The notes: generated from the sequence alone by a model not told the origin. A stretch of DNA of 64,000 bases from Tubiluchus corallicola (GCA_030141605.1 JAQGDQ010002388.1:106452-170451); one strand, 5' to 3'. Positions 1 through 9,552 are shown, numbered from the stretch's first letter. Numbers and translations: made by a program.

Positions 1-555
1 ATGTTGATTTATATTTTTGCTGTATTTTTTTCTATTCCCGGTGCGGTTTGGCTAACGATTATCGGGGGGTTTTTATTTGGTCCGATTATTGGGACATTAG
101 TTGTTATTATGTCCGCAACTATTGGCGCGACGTTTATTTTTATGGCGGCGCGATGGTTTTTAGCGGACTGGTGCCGTCAAAAGGCAGGAGCTTTTCTAGG
201 AAAAATCGATCATGAGCTTATGAGGGGCGGTTTTAATTATCTTCTTTTTCTGCGTTTGATTCCTCTTTTTCCTTTTTGGCTTATTAACATTGCTGCCGCG
301 CTTATAGGCATGAGGCTGAGAATTTATGTCACCGCGACATTTTTAGGGATTATACCGGGGACTTTTGTTTATACGCTTGTGGGCAACGGAATAAGCGCTT
401 TAGTTCGCCAAGGGGAAGCGCCTGATTTATCCATTATAACGCAGCCGGAGATTATTTTTCCTTTAGTAGGGCTAGGGTTTTTGGCGCTTCTTCCTATTTT
501 TTTTCAAAAACGCGAAACCTCTTCCTCACAAGAGCGCAACGATGATTTTTCTTAG
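1..555 (+). CDS. VTT/DedA-like (TVP38/TMEM64) membrane protein, 5' end cut by window
   Basis: The 184 residues visible are almost entirely membrane segments. They include the family's SIPGA...GGFLFG region near the start and a GTFVY motif near residue 120, and end in a short charged tail. TVP38/TMEM64 proteins are usually 220-240 aa with one more N-terminal helix. The window opens inside this frame, so the true start probably lies upstream and the first ATG is only an internal Met. Members act as inner-membrane transporters or lipid scramblases of uncertain substrate. The gene ends about 30 bp before a flavin disulfide reductase, a common pairing. Family is clear; function is not. Confidence 0.8.
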   Translation: MLIYIFAVFFSIPGAVWLTIIGGFLFGPIIGTLVVIMSATIGATFIFMAARWFLADWCRQKAGAFLGKIDHELMRGGFNYLLFLRLIPLFPFWLINIAAALIGMRLRIYVTATFLGIIPGTFVYTLVGNGISALVRQGEAPDLSIITQPEIIFPLVGLGFLALLPIFFQKRETSSSQERNDDFS

Positions 556-584
556 AATGTAATTTGGAGTATAGAGTAGAGCTT

Positions 585-2054
585 ATGGTAGAAAAAATTT
601 GCACGGATATTTGCATCATTGGAGCTGGATCTGGTGGACTAACACTAGCGGCTGGCGCCTCTCAGATGGGCGCCGAGGTTATTCTTATTGAAAAGCATAA
701 GATGGGGGGAGATTGTTTAAATTACGGATGTGTCCCGTCAAAATCCTTATTGGCGGCTGCTCGTGTGGCCTCTTCTCAGAGAAATTCTATTCCTTTTGGA
801 ATTCAGCCCTCTTCTTTTTCCATTGATGATTTTATGTTGTACGCTCATATTCAAAGGAGTGTTAACGTTATTTCGCCCAATGATTCTCAAGAGCGTTTTG
901 AAGGATTAGGGGTTCGTGTTATTCGTGGCTCTGCCTCTTTTTTGAATCCGAGGACTCTTTCTGTTAACGGGCTAGAAATCCAAGCGAAATACACTATCAT
1001 AGCGACAGGATCCCATCCTTTTATTCCTTCTATCAAGGGCCTAGAAACTGTTGATTTTCTGACTAACGAGACTCTTTTTTATCGCTCAGCACTTCCTAAG
1101 CGTCTGATTGTTATTGGAGGAGGTCCGGTTGGTGTTGAGATGGCACAGGCGCATGCTCGTCTTGGTAGTTTTGTTGCTCTTTTAACAAGGGGCTCGATCC
1201 TGCCGCGCGATGATCCGGAGCTTGTTGATTTTGTTCGAAAGCGTTTGATAAAGGATGGTGTTCGTCTTTTTGAAAACAGTATTATTTCATCTGTTTCCTC
1301 TTCTTTAGATCCTTCATCTTCTGGTTCTTCTGTAATGGTTACCTATCGCTCTGGTGTGTGTGATGAGGGATTAGAAAAGACTTTATCAGGCTCTCATCTT
1401 CTTGTCGCCGCTGGTCGCAGAGCGAGCGTTGACAGTTTAAATCTTGATGCTGCGGGTGTTTTGTACAATGAGCGGGGAATTATTGTAAATTCCCGTCTTC
1501 AGACAAGCCAGAGAGGGGTTTATGCGATTGGTGATGTTACTGGCGGCTTACAATTTACGCATTTGGCGTCTTTTCAAGCTGGAGTTGTTTTACGTAATAT
1601 TCTCTTTCGTCTTCCTGCGAAAGCGAACAAAGTAAAAGTACCTCGTGTGACTTACACGCATCCCGAGCTAAGCCATGTTGGCTTAACGGAAGAAGAGGCT
1701 CGTCAGAAAGGGCATCGTTTTAGGGTTCTTCGCTGTTCTTACGATGAGAATGATCGTGCCTGGACAGAAAAGTCAGAAGATGGCCTTATTAAAGTGATTG
1801 TTACGCCTGATGGGAAAATTTTGGGTGTTTCTATTGTTGGCAAGGGTGCGGGCGATCTTCTTCAGCCTTGGATTCTTGCTTTTAGCAATGGTTTAAAAAT
1901 CAATGCGATGGCTTCTATGCTTGTTCCTTATCCGACATTAGGTGAAATCAACAAGCGTGTCGCCTCTTCTTTTTATATATCAAAACTTTTTAGTAAGAGG
2001 GTACGAAAAATAGTCCGTTTTTTACTTCGTTTTCCATGTATAATGCTTTTGTAG
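585..2054 (+). CDS. FAD/NAD(P)-dependent disulfide oxidoreductase, mercuric reductase/dihydrolipoamide dehydrogenase-like
   Basis: The N-terminus has the FAD dinucleotide fold (GAGSGG near residue 15). It is followed by the redox-active disulfide in GGDCLNYGCVPSKS (residues about 40-54), a second NAD(P)-binding GGGPVGVE near residue 185, and the second FAD contact YAIGDV near residue 315. A C-terminal dimerisation domain begins around YTHPELSHVGLTEEEA. There are no N-terminal metal-binding (HMA) repeats or C-terminal Cys pair, so mercuric reductase activity is not supported. ATG at 585 is preferred over the TTG at 564. It follows the VTT gene and probably shares its transcript. The substrate is unknown. 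Confidence 0.82.
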   Translation: MVEKICTDICIIGAGSGGLTLAAGASQMGAEVILIEKHKMGGDCLNYGCVPSKSLLAAARVASSQRNSIPFGIQPSSFSIDDFMLYAHIQRSVNVISPNDSQERFEGLGVRVIRGSASFLNPRTLSVNGLEIQAKYTIIATGSHPFIPSIKGLETVDFLTNETLFYRSALPKRLIVIGGGPVGVEMAQAHARLGSFVALLTRGSILPRDDPELVDFVRKRLIKDGVRLFENSIISSVSSSLDPSSSGSSVMVTYRSGVCDEGLEKTLSGSHLLVAAGRRASVDSLNLDAAGVLYNERGIIVNSRLQTSQRGVYAIGDVTGGLQFTHLASFQAGVVLRNILFRLPAKANKVKVPRVTYTHPELSHVGLTEEEARQKGHRFRVLRCSYDENDRAWTEKSEDGLIKVIVTPDGKILGVSIVGKGAGDLLQPWILAFSNGLKINAMASMLVPYPTLGEINKRVASSFYISKLFSKRVRKIVRFLLRFPCIMLL

Positions 2055-2072
2055 CAGATGATATTTTGATAA

Positions 2073-2753
2073 ATGATATGGGGGAATTTTTATTTGCGGC
2101 ATCATCCGGAGATTTTTCATAGCACAAAGCGGTATGCCATTGGTCTTTTGGGCGGATCGTTTAACCCTGCGCATGGCGGCCATCTTCATCTTTCTCGTGC
2201 TGCTTTTCGTTGTTTGGATCTTCATGAGGTTTGGTGGCTTGTTTCGCCTCAAAACCCGTTAAAATCTTCAGAAGAGATGGCGCCGTTTATCTATCGATAT
2301 CAATTTGCCTCTCTTTATTGTGCCTCACTGCCTTATATTCGTGTTTCTGCGATAGAGGCGTCTTTAGGTTTACGAAAAAGTTACGAGACGATCTGTTATT
2401 TGCAGAGGCGTTTTCCTGCTTATTTTTTTATCTGGATTATTGGCGCTGATAATTTTATACAATTTTCTCGTTGGTATGCTTGGAGAAAAATTATGGCGAC
2501 TATTCCTGTTGCTGTTTTTGCGAGGCCCTGTTATAACAAAGAGGCGCTTTGTTCGCGTGCGGCGAGATTTTATGCGCGCTATCGTTTTACGGGTTTAGAG
2601 AAGCGGTTTTTGGGGTTTCGAAAGCCTCCGGCATGGGGATTTTTTTCTATTCCGACTCACCCGGCTTCATCCACGGTTATTCGCCTATCTGGCCATTATT
2701 CTTCTCAGTGGAAGGAAGCTATGTACAGTATAAAGGACACTATAGTAGAATGA
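2073..2753 (+). CDS. nadD: Nicotinate-nucleotide adenylyltransferase NadD
   Basis: Converts nicotinate mononucleotide and ATP to deamido-NAD+ in NAD biosynthesis. The nucleotidyltransferase motif GGSFNPAHGGHLHLS sits at about residues 27-41, with the HxGH signature as HGGH. The C-terminal SSTVIR (the usual ISSTxIR) is near residue 205. At 226 aa it is of normal size, with a slightly long N-terminus. The stop overlaps the rsfS start in an ATGA, so the two are translationally coupled, as in many alphaproteobacteria. Confidence 0.93.
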   Translation: MIWGNFYLRHHPEIFHSTKRYAIGLLGGSFNPAHGGHLHLSRAAFRCLDLHEVWWLVSPQNPLKSSEEMAPFIYRYQFASLYCASLPYIRVSAIEASLGLRKSYETICYLQRRFPAYFFIWIIGADNFIQFSRWYAWRKIMATIPVAVFARPCYNKEALCSRAARFYARYRFTGLEKRFLGFRKPPAWGFFSIPTHPASSTVIRLSGHYSSQWKEAMYSIKDTIVE

Positions 2754-3136
2754 CACATACATCTAAAAAAAAGACATTAAATGCCTTAGAGGCAAAAGCG
2801 CTTTGCCTTGATATTCTCAAGCAGCATAAAGCTGAGGATATTTGTCTTATTGATCTTTCCGGAAAGACGAATATCGCTGATTTTATGATCATTGCCACGG
2901 GCACATCCAATCGCCATGTGGCAGCGTTAGCTGATCATATTGCTATGAGCGGCAAGCGGCAGGGTTTGTCTATTCTTTCGGTAGAAGGTTTGGAAAGGGC
3001 CGATTGGGTTCTTGTGGACACTGGTGATATTATTATTCATATTTTCCGTGCGGAGGTTCGTGAATTTTACAATCTTGAGAAGATATGGCTTTCTCATAGT
3101 GGCTCTTCCCCTACTCTTCCTGAGAAAAACGAGTAG
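2750..3136 (+). CDS. rsfS: Ribosomal silencing factor RsfS (Iojap family)
   Basis: Binds uL14 on the 50S subunit and blocks subunit joining when nutrients are low. The 128-aa protein has the family core: LDILKQHKAEDICLIDLSGKT, then ADFMIIATGTSNRH near residue 48, GLERADWVLVDTGDIIIHIF near residue 83 and REFYNLEKIW near residue 105. Start ATG 2750 overlaps the nadD stop; an open frame extends upstream but lies within nadD and has no family similarity there. The neighbouring order nadD-rsfS-rlmH is typical. Confidence 0.93.
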   Translation: MTHTSKKKTLNALEAKALCLDILKQHKAEDICLIDLSGKTNIADFMIIATGTSNRHVAALADHIAMSGKRQGLSILSVEGLERADWVLVDTGDIIIHIFRAEVREFYNLEKIWLSHSGSSPTLPEKNE

Positions 3137-3156
3137 TTTTATGTGTGCGAATATTT

Positions 3157-3633
3157 ATGAAAATGGCTGAGGTTTTTTTATCTGCGATAGGTCGTTTGAA
3201 ATCTGGTGTTGAGAAGACTCTTGTTGATTCTTATTGCAAGCGTCTGACCCTTTTCCCTTTGACGATTACAGAGTTGGTAGAGAAACGTTCTTTTTCTGAT
3301 GAGGAACGTATTGAAAAAGAGGGGCTTCTTTTGCTCAACACGCTTAGTAGTTCGCCAGGAGGGATGGTTATTGCTTTGGATGAGCGTGGGAAGCAAATGA
3401 GCAGCCGGATGTTTGCCTCATTTTTACAGCGCCATGCTATTGATGATGCGATGAGAGTTCATTTTCTTATTGGAGGAGCGAGCGGTTTATCTTCTGTGGT
3501 CAAGGAGCGCGCTGACAGACTGGTGTCGTTTGGTGTTATGACCTGGCCTCATCTTCTTATGCGTGTTCTTTTGTGCGAACAGCTTTATCGAGCGCAATGT
3601 ATCTTACGTGGTCATCCTTATCATAAGGGTTAA
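3157..3633 (+). CDS. rlmH: 23S rRNA pseudouridine-1915 N3-methyltransferase RlmH
   Basis: SPOUT-family enzyme that methylates pseudouridine 1915 in helix 69 of 23S rRNA. Visible are the N-terminal FLSAIGRLKSG, VIALDERGKQMSS near residue 70, the SAM-binding knot FLIGGASGL near residue 105 and the C-terminal LLCEQLYRAQCILRGHPYHKG, whose YHKG end is diagnostic. Length is about 158 aa. The start is uncertain: GTG 3145, ATG 3157 and ATG 3163 are all possible, and none has a strong ribosome-binding site. ATG 3157 gives the usual N-terminus. Confidence 0.92.
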   Translation: MKMAEVFLSAIGRLKSGVEKTLVDSYCKRLTLFPLTITELVEKRSFSDEERIEKEGLLLLNTLSSSPGGMVIALDERGKQMSSRMFASFLQRHAIDDAMRVHFLIGGASGLSSVVKERADRLVSFGVMTWPHLLMRVLLCEQLYRAQCILRGHPYHKG

Positions 3634-3785
3634 TTTTTTATACTATGAATTTATTTTCATATTGGTAATATTTTAACAATAATACAGCATCTATAATCTA
3701 TAAATGGCGTAAGAAAGATTTTCACTTTATACTATAATTGCTATTACTATAGTATAGTTTAATTTTAAAGGGTAGTAAACAAGCG

Positions 3786-5336
3786 ATGACAAATCATTTA
3801 GAAAACCGCCGTCCAGTTGTTTTATGTATTCTTGACGGGTGGGGTTATAATCCCGATACGGAGTTTAACGCGATAAAAACGGCGAATACGCCAACATGGG
3901 ATCGTTTTAAGAAGGAGGCGCCTAATTCTTTTCTAAAGGCCTGCAGTACTGATGTTGGTTTACCGTCAGGCCAGATGGGAAATTCAGAAGTTGGGCATAT
4001 GAATCTTGGTGCTGGCAGGGTTGTTTTGCAGGATCTTCCGCGTATTACACACTCTATTGAGAAGAATGAGATTCAAGAAAATTCTGCTCTTTTAGAACTT
4101 ATCAGCGCTTTAAAAGCAAGTGGCGGTCGGTGCCATATGATTTCGTTAATTTCAGATGGTGGTGTTCATTCTCATATGGATCATACGATTGCTCTGGTGA
4201 AAATTTTGTGTGAGGCTTCTATTCCTGTTGTTCTTCATGGGCTAATGGATGGCCGTGACACGCCTCCAACGAGCGGAAAAAGTTATCTTTCCATCCTTTT
4301 AGAATCGTTATGCATGTATGATAATTTTTCTTTGGCGACGATTAACGGTCGTTATTATGCTATGGATCGTGATAATCGTTGGGAGAGGGTTTCTCTGGCG
4401 TGGGATTCTATTGTCAATGGCTCTTCTCAGGAAAAATTTACAGATCCTTTAGCGCTTATGGAAACAAGTTACCGAAACAATATCACAGATGAATTTATTG
4501 TTCCGGCTGTTCATGAGGATTACCACGGCATGCAGGAAGGAGACGCTCTTTTTATGACGAGTTTCAGGGCGGATCGCGCGCGGGAGATTTTACGTTCTAT
4601 TGCTATTGAGGGTTTTACCTCTTTTGATCGTTCTCGTTATGTTCCTTTATGTTATTATGCGGGTATGGTTGAATATTCTGATGATTTGAATCATTATTTT
4701 ACTTCTTTATTCCCTCCTTATATTCCCCATAATTTTCTTGGAGAGATTGTTTCCAAGGCTGGCTTGAGGCAGCTTCGGATTGCCGAGACGGAGAAATATC
4801 CTCATGTGACTTTTTTCTTTAATGGTGGTCATGAGTTGCCATGGGAGAATGAAAAGCGTATTCTTATTAATTCTCCTAAGGTTGCGACTTATGATTTGCA
4901 ACCTGAGATGTCGGCTCCGGAAGTCTGTGATCAGTTAGTTCAGGCGATAAAGTCGCAAGAGTATGATGTTATTATTGCGAATTTCGCCAATGGTGATATG
5001 GTTGGCCATACGGGTTTTTTTGACGCGGCTACCGCAGCTGCCGAGACGATTGATTCCTGTTTGTCTTCTCTTGAGGAGGCAATTTTGCATGTTAATGGAA
5101 CTTTATTAATTACTTCTGATCATGGTAATTGTGAAAAGATGTGGAACGAGGAAACTGATGAACCTTATACAGCGCATACGACGAATCTTGTGCGCTGTAT
5201 TCTCGTCAACCCTCCTTCTTCAGTCATTGGACTGAAGGATGGTATATTGGCGGATGTTGCTCCGACTCTTTTAGAATTGTTAAATATGTGCCCTGCCAAG
5301 GAGATGACGGGAAAAACTTTACTGCTTAAAACATAA
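3786..5336 (+). CDS. gpmI: 2,3-bisphosphoglycerate-independent phosphoglycerate mutase
   Basis: Interconverts 3- and 2-phosphoglycerate in glycolysis/gluconeogenesis through a phosphoserine and two Mn2+ ions. It has the alkaline-phosphatase fold: LCILDGWG at residues 12-19, the catalytic Ser in PSGQMGNSEVGHMNLGAGR near residue 62, HGLMDGRDTPP near residue 150, NFANGDMVGHTG near residue 400 and the metal-binding TSDHGNCEKM near residue 445. At 516 aa it is full length. It follows a roughly 150-bp AT-rich gap after rlmH and precedes the EnvC-like gene by 22 bp, a conserved gpmI-envC-ctpA arrangement. Confidence 0.95.
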   Translation: MTNHLENRRPVVLCILDGWGYNPDTEFNAIKTANTPTWDRFKKEAPNSFLKACSTDVGLPSGQMGNSEVGHMNLGAGRVVLQDLPRITHSIEKNEIQENSALLELISALKASGGRCHMISLISDGGVHSHMDHTIALVKILCEASIPVVLHGLMDGRDTPPTSGKSYLSILLESLCMYDNFSLATINGRYYAMDRDNRWERVSLAWDSIVNGSSQEKFTDPLALMETSYRNNITDEFIVPAVHEDYHGMQEGDALFMTSFRADRAREILRSIAIEGFTSFDRSRYVPLCYYAGMVEYSDDLNHYFTSLFPPYIPHNFLGEIVSKAGLRQLRIAETEKYPHVTFFFNGGHELPWENEKRILINSPKVATYDLQPEMSAPEVCDQLVQAIKSQEYDVIIANFANGDMVGHTGFFDAATAAAETIDSCLSSLEEAILHVNGTLLITSDHGNCEKMWNEETDEPYTAHTTNLVRCILVNPPSSVIGLKDGILADVAPTLLELLNMCPAKEMTGKTLLLKT

Positions 5337-5358
5337 GTTTTATATTGTTAGAGAAAAT

Positions 5359-6519
5359 ATGGGTTTGTATAAAGTATATTTTTCACTATATCGGCGCGTT
5401 TTTTTGATGTTTTTTTCGCGCGTAAATCTACGGAGCTTTATGACTCTATTGGTTATTCTGTTTATCAGTGTTCCTTTTACTTTTGCTTCGCCAAAAACTG
5501 ACGTAGTTTCTACAACCCTTGCTTCTTTAGGTGTTAATGTTCAAAAGATAGAATCGAATATTTTCGCGATTCAGCAAGAGATTCAGGAAACAACGCAGAC
5601 TATTGACGAAACAAATCGTCATTTAGAAAAAGTCAGTGAAGATTTAAAAATTATGTCGACAACAATGCAGCGGATGAATCGTTTTCCTCCTTTGCATTTT
5701 ATCAACCCTGACGGTTCTGACGAGCAAGATCTTTCCTTACCACCGATTCAGAACGCTCAAGAGTATGTTTTTCTTTCTTGGTTATGGTTAGAGCAAAAAA
5801 TCCGAGCTCATATTACAGAATATCTTCAGTTAAAAAAAGCCATTTTATCGCTTCAGTCACGTCAGACTGAGCTACAGAATAAAAAAAGTAATCTTGAAAA
5901 GAATCGGCAGAATTTTTATAAAAAGATTCATTCTCAAATTGATATAAAAAATACAATTCTAGCTTCTGATCATTCTTCAAGCCGTTATAAAGATATGCTC
6001 AGTAAAATTCAGGATGCTTCTGAAATAGCCAATTCTTTTCCGGTATTGTTTGGTCATATTGAGATTATTCGTACATTGGACGCTCTTGAGCAGCATATCA
6101 CTAATCAATCCTCTGATTCCTTCCCTCTTCTTTTTTCTGCAGCGTTGCAATCACTTCCTATATTACCTGTGTCCGGTCAGCGTCGCGATGATGATCTTAT
6201 TCATAAAGATGATGTACGGCGCGCGGGCTTTACCATGAAATCTTTACGGGATTCTGTTGTTTTATCGCCTCAAGGGGGCTATCTTGTTTTTTCCGGTGAG
6301 TTCAACATGTATGAAAATGTTATTATTATTGATCATGAAAATGGCTATTACAGTTTGATTTTTGGTGTAGAGTCTATTTTGCAGTCTCCTCTTTCTTTTA
6401 TAAAAAAGGGAGAACCTTTAGGATTCATGTCTTCCAGCTCTGAGCAGTCTGAAATTTATATGACGATTTTCTATCATTCTTCCCCAATTAACCCTAATTT
6501 ATGGTTTCCTTTGGAGTAA
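5359..6519 (+). CDS. EnvC-like murein hydrolase activator, coiled coil plus degenerate LytM domain
   Basis: A periplasmic protein of the EnvC type, which activates amidases during cell separation. A hydrophobic signal segment spans residues about 25-44 (ending FTFAS). A long coiled coil covers residues 50-250, and a LytM/M23 domain fills the last 100 residues (VVLSPQGGYLVFSGEF, VIIIDHENGYYSLI). The zinc ligands of active LytM peptidases are not complete: the final HxH is replaced by IYMTIF. It is therefore probably a non-catalytic activator, as in EnvC itself. The start is uncertain, because in-frame ATGs at 5407 and 5440 also leave a signal peptide. It lies between gpmI and ctpA. Confidence 0.8.
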   Translation: MGLYKVYFSLYRRVFLMFFSRVNLRSFMTLLVILFISVPFTFASPKTDVVSTTLASLGVNVQKIESNIFAIQQEIQETTQTIDETNRHLEKVSEDLKIMSTTMQRMNRFPPLHFINPDGSDEQDLSLPPIQNAQEYVFLSWLWLEQKIRAHITEYLQLKKAILSLQSRQTELQNKKSNLEKNRQNFYKKIHSQIDIKNTILASDHSSSRYKDMLSKIQDASEIANSFPVLFGHIEIIRTLDALEQHITNQSSDSFPLLFSAALQSLPILPVSGQRRDDDLIHKDDVRRAGFTMKSLRDSVVLSPQGGYLVFSGEFNMYENVIIIDHENGYYSLIFGVESILQSPLSFIKKGEPLGFMSSSSEQSEIYMTIFYHSSPINPNLWFPLE

Positions 6520-6744
6520 AGTAACTTTTTATATTGAAAGCTGTCTTTAAGTCTTGATTAAGTTTTATTATAATTTTATTCTCTTGCCAAAAGCATAAAG
6601 AGTAACGCATAATAAATATATTAAAGTATGATAAATGAGTATGATCGCTTCTATTAATCATATTAAAGTAGTGTATTATTGCAGTTAAGGTAAAACTCTC
6701 TAAATTATAAACAGTCAATATTTTCTAAATGGTATCGAATACAC

Positions 6745-8115
6745 ATGATAGTAAAACAATCTTCTAAATTTCTTTTTTCAGCTCTTTTTTTTCCTTTGGC
6801 ACTGATAATAGTGCCATTTTATTCCTCTTATTCTTATGCTGAAGATAATGTTCATTTTTCTTCTAAGGATCAGGAAGAAACTTACAGGATGTTGACGCTT
6901 TTTGGCCATATTTTTGAAATAATCCGCACGACCTATGTCCGCCAAGTTTCTGAGAAAGAGCTTATTGAGTCCGCTATTTCTGGAATGTTAAACTCTTTGG
7001 ATCCTCACAGTAGTTTTTTAACACAGAAAGATTTTGATCAATTTCAGGAAAATGCCACTGGGAAATTTGGTGGTATTGGTATTCAGGTAACAGCGGATAA
7101 AAGTGGTCATGTACTTATTATTGCTCCTATTGATGACACTCCGGCGTTTTACGCTGGTTTAAAATCGGGAGATTTAATTACGCATATTGATGGAGAGAGT
7201 ACTTTAAATATGCCTCTTGACACGGCTGTGGATACTATGAAGGGGCTTCCCAATACCGAAGTAACTTTAACTATTCTCCGCCCTGGTAAATCTGATGAGA
7301 TGGAGCGAAGTCATTTTACGGCAACGATAAAACGGGCTTTAATCAAGGTTGCTTCTGTTCGCTCTTCTATTGAGGATAATATTGCTTATATTCGTATTTC
7401 TACATTTAGCCAGACGACGCAGACTGAGCTACAAAATCATATAGATACACTTTTCAATTCGCCTTCTTCTTCTCCTAAGGGATTAATACTGGATCTGCGT
7501 AATAATCCTGGTGGCTTTCTTGAGCAGGCGATTGCTGTTTCCGACAGTTTTATGACTCAGGGAGAGATTGTTTCTATCCGTTCTCGGGATTCTCAGGATA
7601 TACAGCGTTATCAAGCGAGCGGCGAGGATAGAATAAACGGTCTTCCTATTATCGTATTAATTAATGAGGGAACGGCTTCTGCGTCAGAGATTGTCGCCGG
7701 AGCGCTTCAGGATCATAACCGTGCTATTCTTCTTGGAACGCGGAGTTTCGGTAAAGGGTCGGTTCAGTCCTTAAAAGTTGTCTCTCCTCAGAAAGAGGCG
7801 GTTCGTTTAACGACTGCCTTATATTACACGCCATCGGGAGAATCTATTCAATCTCGAGGGATTGAGCCTGACATTTATGTTCCGACAGCTTTTATTAATA
7901 TTGAGGAGTTCACAGGATTTTACAGAGAAGAAAATTTAAAAGGCCATTTAGAAAGTGAATCGATTAATAGCCCAACAGAGGAGGATCCCACAAATGAGGA
8001 AACGAAGGTATTTTCTTCTTACTCTATTGAATTGAACCCCAATGACTATCAACTTCAAAGGGCGCTTGATTTAATGCATGCTTATACAATCTTAGAGTCT
8101 AAAATAGCATGGTAG
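6745..8115 (+). CDS. ctpA: Carboxy-terminal processing protease CtpA (S41 family)
   Basis: Periplasmic serine protease that trims C-termini of envelope proteins. A signal peptide (residues 1-32) precedes the S41 N-terminal region SLDPHSSFLT near residue 87. A PDZ domain (GGIGIQVTADKSG onward) spans residues about 110-200. The protease core contains LDLRNNPGG near residue 250, the nucleophile in EGTASASEIVAGALQDH near residue 310 and the general-base Lys in GTRSFGKGSVQ near residue 333. At 456 aa it is full length. It sits after the EnvC-like gene, a conserved partner, but is separated from it by 225 bp of AT-rich DNA. Confidence 0.93.
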   Translation: MIVKQSSKFLFSALFFPLALIIVPFYSSYSYAEDNVHFSSKDQEETYRMLTLFGHIFEIIRTTYVRQVSEKELIESAISGMLNSLDPHSSFLTQKDFDQFQENATGKFGGIGIQVTADKSGHVLIIAPIDDTPAFYAGLKSGDLITHIDGESTLNMPLDTAVDTMKGLPNTEVTLTILRPGKSDEMERSHFTATIKRALIKVASVRSSIEDNIAYIRISTFSQTTQTELQNHIDTLFNSPSSSPKGLILDLRNNPGGFLEQAIAVSDSFMTQGEIVSIRSRDSQDIQRYQASGEDRINGLPIIVLINEGTASASEIVAGALQDHNRAILLGTRSFGKGSVQSLKVVSPQKEAVRLTTALYYTPSGESIQSRGIEPDIYVPTAFINIEEFTGFYREENLKGHLESESINSPTEEDPTNEETKVFSSYSIELNPNDYQLQRALDLMHAYTILESKIAW

Positions 8116-8122
8116 TTTATTA

Positions 8123-8587
8123 ATGACAGAAGCAGAGTGGAGAAAAGGGGTTGGCGCGTTTATTTTGAGCAGGGATAATCAGCTTTTTATAGCCGAGCGT
8201 TATACGCTTCCCGGTGCTTGGCAGATGCCACAGGGAGGGATTGATAAGTCTGAGACACCTCTTGAGGCGGTTTGCCGAGAATTAGAAGAAGAAACGGGGA
8301 CCGCTCAATATCAGTTAATCCAAGAATCAACGGAATGGCTTTATTATCTTTTTCCTTTGGATGTTCGCGAAACGATTTGGGACGGTCGTTATAAAGGGCA
8401 GATGCAGCGGTGGTTTGCTTTTTATTTTACGGGAAGGGACGAGGATATTAATTTATCGTTTCATCACCCGCAGGAATTTATACGATGGCGCTGGCTTCCT
8501 CCTGAGGAGCTTCCTACGATTGCGGTTCCTTTCAAACGCGATCTTTACACAAAAGTTCTGCATACATTTCGTTCTCTTATAGGATAA
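8123..8587 (+). CDS. rppH: RNA pyrophosphohydrolase RppH (Nudix)
   Basis: Removes pyrophosphate from the 5' end of mRNA, which opens the transcript to RNase E decay. The Nudix box appears as GGIDKSETPLEAVCRELEEETG (residues about 38-59). The family-typical WQMPQGG precedes it and WKGQ-like RYKGQMQRWFAF follows near residue 90. Length is 154 aa, as expected. It starts 7 bp after the ctpA stop, so it is likely co-transcribed with it. Confidence 0.92.
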   Translation: MTEAEWRKGVGAFILSRDNQLFIAERYTLPGAWQMPQGGIDKSETPLEAVCRELEEETGTAQYQLIQESTEWLYYLFPLDVRETIWDGRYKGQMQRWFAFYFTGRDEDINLSFHHPQEFIRWRWLPPEELPTIAVPFKRDLYTKVLHTFRSLIG

Positions 8588-8592
8588 GGGCT

Positions 8593-9522
8593 GTGATTTA
8601 TTTTCAGTTAATTTCGGGGTTTATTTTATTGATAGGAGGAGCCGAGTTTCTTGTTCGCGGCTCAGCGGCTTTAGCGAAAAAAGCAGGCGTTTCCTTAGTT
8701 ATCATTGGGATGACTGTTATTGCGCTAGGCACATCTGCTCCCGAGCTTTTTGTGAGTGTTCAAGCGGCGTATGTTGGTATTCCTTCTTTAATTGTTGGAA
8801 ATCTAGTTGGCAGTAATGTGGCGAACATTCTTTTGATTATTGGTTTTGCGGGTATTTTTACACCAATTTATACACAAAATGCCTTTTCTTTCAGCGAGCT
8901 TATCTTTTTTCTTATTGGCAGTTTTTTATTTTCGATTCTCTGTTTTTTTGGACCTTTATCTTTCTATAGTGCTTTGATTCTTTTGCTTGGATTTTTTCTT
9001 TTTCTTTTCCGCACCTGGGCGTCAGAAAGTCAGCGGAAACTTCTTTCAGAGGAAGCGCACGATCTTTCTTTTCCGCTATCGATGCCTTTAATTTTGCTTG
9101 CTATATTTTTGGGTATTATTGCTTTAATGTGGGGATCCGATCTTCTTGTGACTTCTTCTGTTATTCTGGCGAAGAGTTGGGGGGTTAGCGAGGAGATCAT
9201 CGGCTTGACAGTTATTGCTTTTGGCACCTCTCTTCCCGAGCTTGCGGCGGCGGCGGCGGCGGCAATCAAGAAATTAAACACGATTACTTTGGGCAATATT
9301 ATCGGTAGTAATATGTTTAATATTCTGGGAGTCGGCGGTGTGAGCGCTTTGCTTACGCCTCTGCCTATATCTCAAACGCTTAAACTTATTGATCTTCCTA
9401 TGATGCTGGTTTCTTCTTGTATTTTTGTTTTCTTTGTTTTAAAAGGAAGAATAATGGGGAGAAAAACGGCTCTTTTATTTTTGATAACCTATACAATCTA
9501 TATTACGGTAAAATATATATGA
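8593..9522 (+). CDS. Na+/Ca2+ exchanger, CaCA/YrbG family
   Basis: An inner-membrane cation antiporter of 309 aa with about ten membrane segments. Both alpha-repeats are visible: GTSAPEL...GNLVGSN in the first half (residues about 47-78) and GTSLPEL...GNIIGSN in the second (residues about 213-243), in the usual inverted arrangement. The start is GTG at 8593 after AAGGG. The second repeat carries an unusual run of Ala codons (six GCG then GCA, 9244-9264) where family members usually have mixed small residues. Ion preference cannot be read from sequence. Confidence 0.87.
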   Translation: MIYFQLISGFILLIGGAEFLVRGSAALAKKAGVSLVIIGMTVIALGTSAPELFVSVQAAYVGIPSLIVGNLVGSNVANILLIIGFAGIFTPIYTQNAFSFSELIFFLIGSFLFSILCFFGPLSFYSALILLLGFFLFLFRTWASESQRKLLSEEAHDLSFPLSMPLILLAIFLGIIALMWGSDLLVTSSVILAKSWGVSEEIIGLTVIAFGTSLPELAAAAAAAIKKLNTITLGNIIGSNMFNILGVGGVSALLTPLPISQTLKLIDLPMMLVSSCIFVFFVLKGRIMGRKTALLFLITYTIYITVKYI

Positions 9523-9552
9523 TTTCTTCTAAACAAGATTGTTATAAATAGA

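Noticed and set aside
585-2054. Mercuric reductase
   Set aside because: The redox Cys pair is present, but the N-terminal metal-binding domain and the C-terminal Cys pair needed for Hg(II) are missing and no mer genes adjoin.
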